Assembly: GCA_016871715.1 (NCBI GenBank)
Contig: VHCO01000052.1
Location: 1-36,864 of the forward strand
Reading direction: 5' to 3'
Source of the DNA: Verrucomicrobiota bacterium
Lineage (GTDB): Bacteria > Verrucomicrobiota > Verrucomicrobiia > Limisphaerales > J093
Length of the DNA: 36,864 nucleotides
The position numbers and the translations under genes were made by a program. The notes under the pieces were generated by a model. It saw only the letters and a list, made by a program, of their open reading frames with translations, was not told the DNA's origin and did not search any database. Each line of letters begins with the position of its first letter. Position 1 is the stretch's first letter. This document shows positions 1 to 7,141 of the stretch, in pieces.

Positions 1-642
1 GTTCACGGCGGCCACGGGTTCGAGACCAACCAGTTCCTGCAGATCTTCAAAGACAACGACGCCATCACGTTTGAGGTCGCCGCCCATCCCAAAGCGCAGG
101 AGGCCCTGAAGGCCGGCGCCGCGCCACCGTGGGATGTGCTCGTCCTGTACGACATGTGGCAGGAGATCAGCGACGAGGCCAAAGCGGACTGGGTGGCGCG
201 CCTCAAGGAGGGCAAGGGCCTGGTGGCGCTCCACCATGCGCTCGCTTCGTACCAGGACTGGCCCGAGTACGCCCGGATCATCGGCGGCAAATACCACCTC
301 AAGAAATGGCTGGACGGCGAGGTGGAAAAGCCGGGCTCGACCTACAAGCACGGCGTGAAGTTCCAAGTCAAGATTGCCAACCCCCAGCACCCGGTCACGC
401 GTGGCCTGACGGATTTCGAGATCGAGGACGAGACCTACGGCGGGTTCCAGGACAGTCCCCATGCCCATGCCTTGCTGACCACGGAGGAGCCCACCAGCGG
501 CCGGACGATCGCCTGGGCCAAGACTTACGAGGCCGCGCGTGTCATTTACATCCAACTCGGCCACGACCATCTCGCCTACGAGAATCCCAGTTACCGCCGT
601 TTACTGGCCCAGGCCATCGCCTGGGTCGCGCGGCGCGATTGA
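1..642 (+). CDS. ThuA-like domain protein (5' end missing)
   Basis: The frame is open from the first base, so the gene starts left of the window and 213 C-terminal residues are visible. The opening V-H-G-G-H-G-F-E, the central VLVLYDMW strand, GLVALHHALASYQDWPEY and IIGGKYH, and the closing AWVARRD match the trehalose-utilisation ThuA-like fold (PF06283), a glutamine-amidotransferase-like flavodoxin fold. In Verrucomicrobiota and Planctomycetota such proteins are usually secreted or linked to sugar oxidoreductases, and their biochemical role is mostly unknown. The signal peptide, if any, lies outside the window. The next gene starts 84 bases downstream on the same strand. Family assignment is fairly secure; substrate is not known. 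Confidence 0.85.
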   Translation, partial: VHGGHGFETNQFLQIFKDNDAITFEVAAHPKAQEALKAGAAPPWDVLVLYDMWQEISDEAKADWVARLKEGKGLVALHHALASYQDWPEYARIIGGKYHLKKWLDGEVEKPGSTYKHGVKFQVKIANPQHPVTRGLTDFEIEDETYGGFQDSPHAHALLTTEEPTSGRTIAWAKTYEAARVIYIQLGHDHLAYENPSYRRLLAQAIAWVARRD

Positions 643-726
643 TCCGGTCCTGCGGCGGTAGGCGGCGCTGGGCGGGGGTGCGGCGGGCCTGGGAGCGCAG
701 GGTTGGGGAGCCGAGCAACTGGGATC

Positions 727-1521
727 ATGTTCTTCAAAGTCATCGCCTGCGAGATTGCGTTGCGGGAGATCTGTCAGGTGGCGGCGCGGACGCCACACCT
801 GGTGGACTTGGAGTTTCTGACGCAGGGCCACCACGACACTCCGGCGCTGGGGCGGGCGGAGATCCAGAAGCGGCTGGAGACCGTGCCCGCCGGCCGCTAT
901 GACGCGATCCTGCTCGGCTACGGCCTGTGCAGCAACATCCTGGTCGGGCTCCGACCCCCGCACACGCGGCTGGTGATTCCGCGGGCGCACGACTGCATCA
1001 CCTTCTTCCTCGGCTCGAAGGAGCGTTACCAGCAGTGTTTCACCGATCGTCCCGGGACGTATTATTTCACCAGTGGCTGGCTCGAGTGCCGGCGGCGGCG
1101 GGGCGACCCCGCGACGACCGGGGACGGCGGGTTCATGCCGGCGCAAACGGCGGCGGGGCAACAGCAGGCCTTCGAGGAGTGGGTGCGGAAGTACGGGGAG
1201 GACCAGGCGCGTTACCTCCAGGACGTGATGGCCAAGTGGTCGCAACACTACACGCACGGCACGCTGATTGACTTCGAGTTCGCCCAACCGTTGCGCCTGG
1301 AAGACCAAGTCCGGCAGATCTGTGCCGACCGGGCCTGGCAATTCGAGCGCCTGGCGGGCGACCTCGACTTGCTCGAGCGCTGGCTGGCCGGGGAATGGGA
1401 TCCGAAGGATTTCCTCGTGGTGGCTCCCGGCCAGGCGGTGCAAGCGACCTTCGACGAGGCGGTGATTGGCGCGGCGCCCCCCATGGCCGCTGATGCCGAG
1501 CCTTCGCCCCCGTCGGCCTGA
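727..1521 (+). CDS. DUF1638 domain protein
   Basis: This 264-residue soluble protein has the hallmark stretches of DUF1638 (PF07796): an N-terminal FKVIACEIALREIC, the central ILLGYGLCSN, and LVIPRAHDCITFFLGSKERY. Conserved cysteines in I-A-C-E, G-L-C-S-N and H-D-C-I suggest a metal or cofactor site, which is an inference. The frame is open upstream to 703, but the family begins at F-F-K-V-I-A-C, so the ATG at 727 is preferred; no good ribosome binding site is seen for either start. No signal peptide or membrane segment is evident. The last 25 residues or so are Ala/Pro-rich and probably disordered. Function of the family is unknown. Confidence 0.8.
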   Translation: MFFKVIACEIALREICQVAARTPHLVDLEFLTQGHHDTPALGRAEIQKRLETVPAGRYDAILLGYGLCSNILVGLRPPHTRLVIPRAHDCITFFLGSKERYQQCFTDRPGTYYFTSGWLECRRRRGDPATTGDGGFMPAQTAAGQQQAFEEWVRKYGEDQARYLQDVMAKWSQHYTHGTLIDFEFAQPLRLEDQVRQICADRAWQFERLAGDLDLLERWLAGEWDPKDFLVVAPGQAVQATFDEAVIGAAPPMAADAEPSPPSA

Positions 1522-1611
1522 GCTAGCGGACGAAAGAGCTTGTGGCCGGTCGGGCCGGTCGTGAGAGTGCGGAAGCGCCGCATGCGCGCGCGTGGGGTAC
1601 AGGAACGGCAG

Positions 1612-2844
1612 ATGAACGCGACAGCGACCAAGCTTTGTTTGTCCGTGGGGTTGGCGGCCGGCTTGTGGGCCGAGGATTGGCCGGCCTGGCGCGGCCCACG
1701 CGGCGACGGCACCAGCCTGGAAACCAATCTACCGGTACACTGGAGTGCCACCAGCCGGGTGGCCTGGAAGGTGCCGGTGCCTGGCCAAGGCCACGCCTCG
1801 CCGATCGTTTCGGGCGAGCGCGTCTTCACGGCGAGTGCCCTGCCGGAGCTCGAGGAGCGCGTGCTCCTGAGCTACGAGCGCGCGACGGGGCGGTTGCTCT
1901 GGCAGGAGACGGTGGTCAAAGCCCCGCTGGAGCGGAAGCACACGCTCAACAGCCATGCCTCGAGCACGCCGGCCACGGACGGCGAATTGGTTTATGTGGC
2001 CTTTTTGGAGGTGCAACAAATGTTGGTGGCGGCCTACGACTTCTCCGGGCGCGCGCGCTGGGTGGTGCGGCCGGGGGAGTTCAAGAGCATGCACGGTTTC
2101 TGCAGTTCGCCGGTGCTGTTTCAGGACAAAGTGATCCTGAACGGCGACCACGACGGCAACGGTTACCTGGTGGCCTTGGCCCGGAGCGACGGGCGCGAGC
2201 TGTGGCGCGTGGCCCGCCCGAACCACACACGCAGCTATTGCGTGCCGACGCTGTTCGAGGCGGCGGGGCGGACGCAGATGGTGTTGGCCGGCTCGCTCTG
2301 CGTGGCGAGTTATGACCCGCGTGACGGCGGGCTGCACTGGATCATCGACGGCCCGACCGAGCAGTTTGTGGCGTCGCTGGTTTACCATCCGGGGGTCGAG
2401 TTGTTCTTCATGACGGGGGGCTATCCGGAGCATCACCTGCTGGCGATCCGACCCGACGGCCTCGGCAACGTGACGCGCACCCACATTGCGTGGCGGCACA
2501 ACCGCGCCTCCTACGTCGCTTATGTGCCCTCGCCGATCGTGGTCGGCGACTATTTCCTCATCGTCTCCGATCCCGGCTACGCCTGTGCCTTCGAGGTGGG
2601 AACGGGCAAGTTGCTCTGGCAGGAGAAACTGGGAGAACACCACGCCTCGTTGGTCTCGGCGGGTGGGTTGGTGTACTTCCTGAGCGACGAAGGCGTGACG
2701 ACGGTGGTGCGGCCGGGTCCCGAGTACATGCCGGTAGCTCGCAACGAGCTGGGGGAGAGGTGCTTTGCCTCGCCGGCCCTGAGCCGTGGCCAGATCTTCA
2801 TCCGAAGCGACCGGCACCTCTTTTGCATCGGAGTTCCGCCGTAG
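1612..2844 (+). CDS. Secreted PQQ-binding-like beta-propeller protein
   Basis: This 410-residue protein has an N-terminal signal peptide (about residues 1-19, ending L-W-A) followed at once by DWPAWRGPRGDG, the opening signature of a large verrucomicrobial/planctomycetal family of PQQ-like (BamB-type) beta-propellers. Blade motifs recur, such as G-R-L-L-W-Q-E, G-R-E-L-W-R-V and G-K-L-L-W-Q-E, each a PQQ-repeat outer strand. The ATG at 1612 is chosen because AGGAA (1601-1605) lies 6 bases before it and the signal peptide starts there; the frame itself is open from 1540. It is probably exported, as a scaffold or redox-associated propeller. Similarity to BamB is to the fold only, and a role in outer-membrane assembly is not implied. 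A paralogous architecture occurs at 34612-35871. Confidence 0.85.
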   Translation: MNATATKLCLSVGLAAGLWAEDWPAWRGPRGDGTSLETNLPVHWSATSRVAWKVPVPGQGHASPIVSGERVFTASALPELEERVLLSYERATGRLLWQETVVKAPLERKHTLNSHASSTPATDGELVYVAFLEVQQMLVAAYDFSGRARWVVRPGEFKSMHGFCSSPVLFQDKVILNGDHDGNGYLVALARSDGRELWRVARPNHTRSYCVPTLFEAAGRTQMVLAGSLCVASYDPRDGGLHWIIDGPTEQFVASLVYHPGVELFFMTGGYPEHHLLAIRPDGLGNVTRTHIAWRHNRASYVAYVPSPIVVGDYFLIVSDPGYACAFEVGTGKLLWQEKLGEHHASLVSAGGLVYFLSDEGVTTVVRPGPEYMPVARNELGERCFASPALSRGQIFIRSDRHLFCIGVPP

Positions 2845-2891
2845 GGGCTCGCCATTGCCCTGCCTTGCCTTGCAGGTCTTCAGTGGGTTGC

Positions 2892-2913
2892 GGCGCGCAG
2901 GGGACTGCGCGCC
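2892..2913. terminator. GC-rich hairpin after the propeller gene
   Basis: Perfect 9-base arms GGCGCGCAG (2892-2900) and CTGCGCGCC (2905-2913) enclose a GGGA loop, 47 bases after the stop codon of the propeller gene. There is no T tract, so it may be a factor-dependent terminator, an mRNA 3'-end stabiliser or a member of the hairpin repeat family seen elsewhere in the window. Confidence 0.4.
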
Positions 2914-2954
2914 TGCCGCCGACTGGTCGTCCGTCTCGGCGACTCGTGAGCCTC

Positions 2955-2982
2955 AACCGATCGGTTACTGACCAATTGGTCA
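2955..2982. promoter_or_regulatory. Two adjacent perfect palindromes
   Basis: AACCGATCGGTT (2955-2966) and TGACCAATTGGTCA (2969-2982) are perfect dyads of 12 and 14 bases separated by two bases. Their size and spacing suit binding sites for dimeric regulators. No regulator gene lies beside them and the function is inferred. Confidence 0.35.
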
Positions 2983-3053
2983 TGGTTGACGTCGCTTACG
3001 CCGCGTCCAGCGTGCCATGCCCGGACCGATGGCGGTCGGTCGGACTGTGAGTC

Positions 3054-3083
3054 ATAAATCGACAGATTTATAATTGTTGACAA
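3054..3083 (+). repeat. AT-rich hairpin repeat, copy 1
   Basis: Arms ATAAATC (3054-3060) and GATTTAT (3065-3071) enclose the loop GACA and are followed by AATTGTTGACAA. A second copy lies 47 bases downstream. The following TTGTTGACA contains a consensus -35 hexamer, TTGACA. Confidence 0.45.
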
Positions 3084-3100
3084 CCCATCTGGTATAGCAA

Positions 3101-3130
3101 ATAAATCTTCGGATTTATAGTTGTTGACAT
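3101..3130 (+). repeat. AT-rich hairpin repeat, copy 2
   Basis: The same arms ATAAATC (3101-3107) and GATTTAT (3112-3118) enclose a TTCG tetraloop and are followed by AGTTGTTGACAT. The loop differs from copy 1 while both arms and the TTGTTGACA tail are kept, which argues for selection on the stem and tail rather than chance. Confidence 0.45.
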
Positions 3131-3324
3131 GTTTGACGTCGCTCAGGTCCCTGGCGCTGGCGGCTAGCGCCGAAGCTAAAGCGCTCGGCGCCGGTCGGTC
3201 CCGGGTGGGTGCCCGAATCCAAGGCCGCGAGAGCGAGAGCGAGAGAGCGAGGGGGTGAGCCAACGGCCGTGGGGCTTTGCCTTTGGAGTTTGCGCGGAGG
3301 GTGCCGCCTGGTTAACTGGCGGGC

Positions 3325-5052
3325 GTGGCGGATGAGTTGGCGGAACTGCGCGCGCGCTGCGAGCGACTGGCCTTGTTATACCAGGTCAGCCAGGTCATCC
3401 ACTCGACGCTCGAGCCGGAGGAGGCGCTCCGGCTGATTCTGCGCGAGGCGGTGCGCCTCATGCGCGCCGCCAGCGGGTCGGTGGTCCTCGTCAATCCCAC
3501 GACGGATTTCCTCGAGATCCAGGCCGCGCACGGGCTCCCTAGCCGGGCGCACGAGCTGCGCTTGCGAGTGGGTGAAGGGGTGACGGGCTGGGTGGCGCGC
3601 ACGGGGCAAGCGGCGCGCGTTGGCGACGTGCGGCAAGACGCGCGCTACATCATGGTTCGGCCGGAGGTTCGTTCGGAGTTGGCAGTGCCGGTGGTGGTGA
3701 ACGGGGAGGTGCGGGGGGTGATCAACGTGGATGCCGACCGTGCGGAGGCCTTCAGCGTGGAGGACCAGCAACTGCTCGAGGAGTTGGCCAGTCAGGCGGC
3801 TGTGGTCATTCGGCACACCTGGCTCTACGAGCAACTGCGCCTCAAAGTGCGGCTCTTCGAGTCGCTGGCGAGCGTGAGCCAAACCATCAACTCCGCTCTG
3901 AACCTAGACGAGGCGCTGCAAGGGATTACGCGCGAGGCGGCGGCCCTCATGAACGCGCGGTTGGCCTCGGTTCGGCTGGTGGACGAGACTGGCGAATGGC
4001 TCGATCTGCGGGCGCACTCGGGCGCTGGGTCGGCGTACCTGGCCAGGCCGCGATTGGCGTTGGTGGACAGCCTGTTAGGGACGGTCGTCCGCCGCAAGAA
4101 GTCGCTTCAGGTCGAGAACGTCCAGACGTCGAGTCGCTACCAGAGCGTCGAGGTGGCTCGGCAGGAGGGGTTGGTCTCGTTGCTGAGCGTGCCGCTGGTG
4201 TTTCGGAGTCAGGCGATCGGGACATTGAACGTCTACACGGGCGACCCCCACAGCTTCTCGAACGAGGAGATCCGGATCTTGACGGCCCTGGCCGAGCTCT
4301 CGGCGATCGCCATCGAGAAGGCGAGGCTCTACGAGCGGGTGGTGAATGCGGAGGAGCAACTGCGGCAGGCCGAGCGGCTATCGGCGCTGGGCCTCTTGGC
4401 GGCCGAAGTGGCGCACGAGATACGCAATCCGCTCGCGGTGATGAAACTGTTGTACCACTCGTTGGACCTGCGGTTTGGGGATGGGGACCCCCGCAACCGC
4501 GACGCCCAAGTCATGGGGGAGAAGATGGACCAGCTCAACCGGTTGGTGGAGCGGGTGCTGGATTTCGCCCGGAGCACGGAGCCCAAGCCGGCGCAGGTTC
4601 AGGTGAACCGATTGATTGACGACCTGACGTTGCTGACGCGCCACAAGCTCCGCCAACAGCAGGTGGTGCTGGAATGCCGGTTGGGGGCAGAGCTCCCGCT
4701 CATCCGTGCCGATGCCACTCAACTCGAGCAGGCCTTTCTGAATCTGACCCTCAACGCCGTCGAGGCGATGCCGCAGGGCGGCACGCTGACGATCGTCACG
4801 CGCCCGGTGCGGCTGAGTCGGAAATCGGCGGCAGCCACCCATGTCAGCGTGAGCTTCCGCGACACGGGCGGGGGCATGACGGAAGAACAGCGGCGGCGTG
4901 CGTTCACCTCGTTGCTGAGCACGACCAAGCCCAAAGGGACCGGGCTCGGTTTGGCCTTGGTGGCCAAGATTGTCGAGGCGCACGGAGGCCGCGCGCGGGT
5001 CCGCTCGCGGTTGGGGGTGGGAACGCAAATCACGTTGGTGTTACCCGTATGA
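3325..5052 (+). CDS. Sensor histidine kinase with two GAF domains
   Basis: This 575-residue protein lacks membrane segments or a signal peptide, so it should be a cytoplasmic sensor. A short N-terminal helix leads into GAF domain 1 (about residues 20-170) and GAF domain 2 (about 185-340), then a HisKA dimerisation helix with the H-box A-H-E-I-R-N-P-L (phospho-acceptor His364) and a HATPase_c domain with N-box Asn477 (L-N-A-V-E-A-M), G1 box D-T-G-G-G (Asp513 on) and G2 box K-G-T-G-L-G-L-A. All key catalytic residues are present. It starts with GTG at 3325; an in-frame stop at 3313 rules out an upstream start apart from CTG 3316. No response regulator is adjacent, so it is an orphan kinase here. 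The GAF ligands are unknown. The palindromic spacer upstream may control it. Confidence 0.93.
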   Translation: MADELAELRARCERLALLYQVSQVIHSTLEPEEALRLILREAVRLMRAASGSVVLVNPTTDFLEIQAAHGLPSRAHELRLRVGEGVTGWVARTGQAARVGDVRQDARYIMVRPEVRSELAVPVVVNGEVRGVINVDADRAEAFSVEDQQLLEELASQAAVVIRHTWLYEQLRLKVRLFESLASVSQTINSALNLDEALQGITREAAALMNARLASVRLVDETGEWLDLRAHSGAGSAYLARPRLALVDSLLGTVVRRKKSLQVENVQTSSRYQSVEVARQEGLVSLLSVPLVFRSQAIGTLNVYTGDPHSFSNEEIRILTALAELSAIAIEKARLYERVVNAEEQLRQAERLSALGLLAAEVAHEIRNPLAVMKLLYHSLDLRFGDGDPRNRDAQVMGEKMDQLNRLVERVLDFARSTEPKPAQVQVNRLIDDLTLLTRHKLRQQQVVLECRLGAELPLIRADATQLEQAFLNLTLNAVEAMPQGGTLTIVTRPVRLSRKSAAATHVSVSFRDTGGGMTEEQRRRAFTSLLSTTKPKGTGLGLALVAKIVEAHGGRARVRSRLGVGTQITLVLPV

Positions 5053-5184
5053 ACGTAACGATGAGGCATTCCGATAAACTCCAGACTGCAAGACGGGCGC
5101 AGGCAGCGCACGCCGGTTGCGCGGCGGGGCAGGGACGCAGGGATGGCCTTTGCCTTACGCGACGGCTTGGGGTAGAAAGCGGCC

Positions 5185-5781
5185 GTGAACTTGCCGAACA
5201 AGCTGACGGTGTCACGCCTGCTGTTGACCGTGGTCTTTCTGTGGGTGGTGTTTGCCGAGTTCCCGCTCAACGACACGGTGGCGTTGGTGGTCTTCTGCGT
5301 GGCGGGAATTACGGACTTTCTGGATGGCACGATTGCGCGCCGGCGCGGTTTGAGCACCAACTTCGGCATTCTGATGGATCCGTTGGCGGACAAGATCCTG
5401 ATTTGCTCGGCGTTCATCGCGCTGGTGGGGCGCGGCGGGTTGGACCCAGCCCCCGCGGTGGTGGTCCACGCGTGGATGGCGGTGGTCATCGTGGCGCGGG
5501 AGTTGGCGATTACGGGGCTGCGCCTGCTGGCGGCCTCGAAGACCGTGGTGCTGGCCGCCGAGGGGTATGGCAAGCACAAGACGATCTCGCAGATCACGGC
5601 AGTGATCGCGTTGTTGGTGATGGACGCGGCGGGAGAATGGTGGACTGGGCTGCAGGGGTTGTTGCTGTGGTGGGTGCCCACGTTCGCGCAGGTCGCCTTG
5701 TGGGTGGCGGTGGCGCTGACCGTGATCTCGGGCGGGCTGTACCTCTGGCACAACCGCACGCTCTACTTGCGCGACCTGTGA
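5185..5781 (+). CDS. pgsA: CDP-diacylglycerol-glycerol-3-phosphate 3-phosphatidyltransferase
   Basis: PgsA makes phosphatidylglycerophosphate from CDP-diacylglycerol and glycerol-3-phosphate in the inner membrane, the committed step to phosphatidylglycerol and cardiolipin. The 198-residue length is usual. The CDP-alcohol phosphotransferase motif is complete: D47-G48-x2-A51-R52-x8-G61-x3-D65-x3-D69. An N-terminal amphipathic M-N-L-P-N-K-L-T-V-S-R segment and several membrane helices fit the family. The start is GTG 5185, in line with the family's N-terminus. The PGP phosphatase gene pgpA lies one gene downstream, so the pathway's two successive steps are co-located, probably co-transcribed. 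Confidence 0.93.
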   Translation: MNLPNKLTVSRLLLTVVFLWVVFAEFPLNDTVALVVFCVAGITDFLDGTIARRRGLSTNFGILMDPLADKILICSAFIALVGRGGLDPAPAVVVHAWMAVVIVARELAITGLRLLAASKTVVLAAEGYGKHKTISQITAVIALLVMDAAGEWWTGLQGLLLWWVPTFAQVALWVAVALTVISGGLYLWHNRTLYLRDL

Positions 5782-5797
5782 GCGCCCAGGGCGAGGC

Positions 5798-6394
5798 TTG
5801 TCGCGCGGCGCGAGCTCTGCTACGGTGCGCCGGTTCAACGTGCAGATTCACGCGCTCATCGATGCCTTCGTGCAGAAGGTGAACCTGCTCTGCGTCGAGC
5901 CGGAATGGGCGGACGAAGTGCCGGCCGAGCTGCGCTTGGCCGGACCCAATGCGGGTGGGCTGTTCTATTGGCAGATCCAACGGACCCGCGCGAGTCCCTG
6001 GGTGGAGAAACTGGAGAAACGCATGGGGCACCGTTTCCCACCCGCGTACCGGTCCTTGGTCACTCGCTACCGGTTCGCCTCGTTCAGTGCGGGCGGTCTG
6101 CGGTTCCTGGCGAACACGGGCCAGGCCGTTGAGAATGAGTTGGGGTGCGTGCTGGATCGGGACCCGGTGTTGGCGAAGGTCATTGTGGCGGCGGGTTATC
6201 TGCCTTTCGCGCGCCCGGCCGAGGGCAGCCCGGACCCGGTTGGTTTCGACGCCAACCGGCTGGGCGCGGAGGATGAAGCGCCCGTGGTGCGGGTCGACTA
6301 CGAGGCCGCGTCGAGCCAGCGCCAGGTCCAGGTGGTCGGGGTGCTGGCGGATTCGTTTGCGGAGTTTGCGCGCCGGATGCTGGCGCGGGCGTGA
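5798..6394 (+). CDS. SMI1/KNR4 (SUKH)-like protein
   Basis: This 198-residue soluble protein sits 16 bases after pgsA and its TGA overlaps the GTGA at the end of the frame leading into pgpA. Residues around 65-125 (V-E-K-L-E-K-R-M-G-H-R-F-P-P-A-Y-R-S-L and the following aromatic-rich strand) and the later P-V-G-F-D pattern resemble the SMI1/KNR4 (SUKH) fold, whose members are often immunity or regulatory proteins. The TTG start at 5798 is favoured by the ribosome-binding-like AGGGCGAGG just before it; GTG codons at 5825 and 5840 are alternatives. No toxin gene is adjacent, so an immunity role is not supported here. Position between two phosphatidylglycerol genes suggests a housekeeping or envelope-linked role, which is an inference. 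Family call is moderate. Confidence 0.6.
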   Translation: MSRGASSATVRRFNVQIHALIDAFVQKVNLLCVEPEWADEVPAELRLAGPNAGGLFYWQIQRTRASPWVEKLEKRMGHRFPPAYRSLVTRYRFASFSAGGLRFLANTGQAVENELGCVLDRDPVLAKVIVAAGYLPFARPAEGSPDPVGFDANRLGAEDEAPVVRVDYEAASSQRQVQVVGVLADSFAEFARRMLARA

Positions 6395-6402
6395 GGGGGG
6401 CG

Positions 6403-6939
6403 ATGGATCGGTTGGTACTGTCTTTGGCACAGGGGTTGGGGGCTGGGCTCTCGCCGTGGGCGCCCGGGACGGTGGGCAGTCTGGCGGGGATGTTTTGGCT
6501 GGCGCTATTGCTGGCCCTGGGCAGTCCGTGGTGGTATGGGGCGGGCAGCCTGGTTGGAGTGGGGCTATCGGTGTGGTGTTGCGGCGCCGCGGAGCGGATG
6601 CTGGGGCAGAAAGATCCCGCGTCGGTGGTGCTGGATGAGATGGCCGCCTTGCCGCTGTGTTTTGCCGGATGGATTGGTTATGTCTGGGTCAAGAACGGCG
6701 AGTGGCTAAGCCCGGCGACGTTGTTTTCGGGCCGGCCGCTGCTGTTGGCGGTGGCGGGCTTTGCGGCGTTCCGGTGCGTCGACATCCTCAAGCCGTGGCC
6801 GGTGCGGCAGAGCCAGGCGTGGCCCGGGGGGTGGGGGATTACGGCGGACGATGTGTTGGCGGCGCTGTACGTGAACGGGCTCTGGGTGCCAGCCGCTCTC
6901 GCCGGGTGGCTCGAGCCCGCGGCTGTCCGGGACCCATGA
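6403..6939 (+). CDS. pgpA: Phosphatidylglycerophosphatase A
   Basis: PgpA removes the phosphate from phosphatidylglycerophosphate to give phosphatidylglycerol, completing the step begun by PgsA. The 178-residue product shows the family signatures G-L-S-P-W-A-P-G-T-V-G-S near the N-terminus, V-V-L-D-E-M-A in the middle and the C-terminal DILKPWPV plus P-G-G-W-G-I-T-A-D-D-V-L-A, with hydrophobic helices between them. The ATG at 6403 is preferred, with GAGGG (6393-6397) 5 bases upstream; GTG 6391, overlapping the previous stop, is an alternative. Confidence 0.93.
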   Translation: MDRLVLSLAQGLGAGLSPWAPGTVGSLAGMFWLALLLALGSPWWYGAGSLVGVGLSVWCCGAAERMLGQKDPASVVLDEMAALPLCFAGWIGYVWVKNGEWLSPATLFSGRPLLLAVAGFAAFRCVDILKPWPVRQSQAWPGGWGITADDVLAALYVNGLWVPAALAGWLEPAAVRDP

Positions 6940-7034
6940 GTTCGCTGGCGGAGGTGTTGGGCGAGCGCGGTGAGAGCTTGGCGGATCGGGTGGAGACGGA
7001 CTCCTGCCGGTTGTTTGGGGGGTGGGTGGGGTAA
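6936..7034 (+). CDS. 32-codon ORF, possible remnant of cinA C-domain
   Basis: The ATG overlaps the pgpA stop as ATGA, the usual arrangement of a translationally coupled gene, yet the frame ends after 32 codons. Its S-L-A-E-V-L-G-E-R-G-E-S-L-A-D-R and E-T-D-S-C pattern loosely resembles the start of the CinA C-terminal (nicotinamide-nucleotide amidase) domain, where L-A-x-x-L and L-A-T-A-E-S-C-T-G-G are conserved. cinA commonly follows pgpA in bacteria. It may be the truncated head of such a gene or a chance ORF. Confidence 0.3.
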   Translation: MSSLAEVLGERGESLADRVETDSCRLFGGWVG

Positions 7035-7081
7035 AAGAAGGTGTGGGTAGTGTGGACCAGTAAAAGGCTTGCTTGTGGCCA

Positions 7082-7116
7082 GGCATCATTGCAGGGTTGC
7101 GGCATCCGATGATGCC
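7082..7116. repeat. Short inverted repeat upstream of membrane gene pair
   Basis: GGCATCAT (7082-7089) and ATGATGCC (7109-7116) form perfect 8-base arms around a 19-base loop, 25 bases before the start of the next gene. It could be an operator or a leader hairpin; no further support is seen. Confidence 0.3.
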
Positions 7117-7141
7117 AATGCCAATGGATCGCAGGAGCTAG

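Larger units (their letters stand above)
2845..3324. other. Gene-free spacer rich in palindromes
   Basis: This 480-base stretch holds no credible gene. It contains a GC-rich hairpin (2892-2913), two adjacent perfect palindromes (2955-2966 and 2969-2982), two AT-rich hairpins each followed by TTGTTGACA (3054-3083 and 3101-3129), a near-identical 16-base direct repeat (2981-2996 and 3128-3143, 15 of 16 bases equal) and a purine-rich GCGAGA tract (about 3227-3255). The AT-rich core at 3050-3130 contrasts sharply with the GC-rich surroundings and probably carries regulatory sites for the histidine kinase gene downstream; that is an inference. Confidence 0.7.

Noticed and set aside
3227-3255. Purine-rich GCGAGA tract
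   Set aside because: Irregular and short; simple-sequence drift in a spacer is enough to explain it.
5798-6394. Toxin-immunity pair reading of the SUKH-like gene
   Set aside because: No toxin gene is adjacent and both neighbours are lipid-synthesis enzymes.
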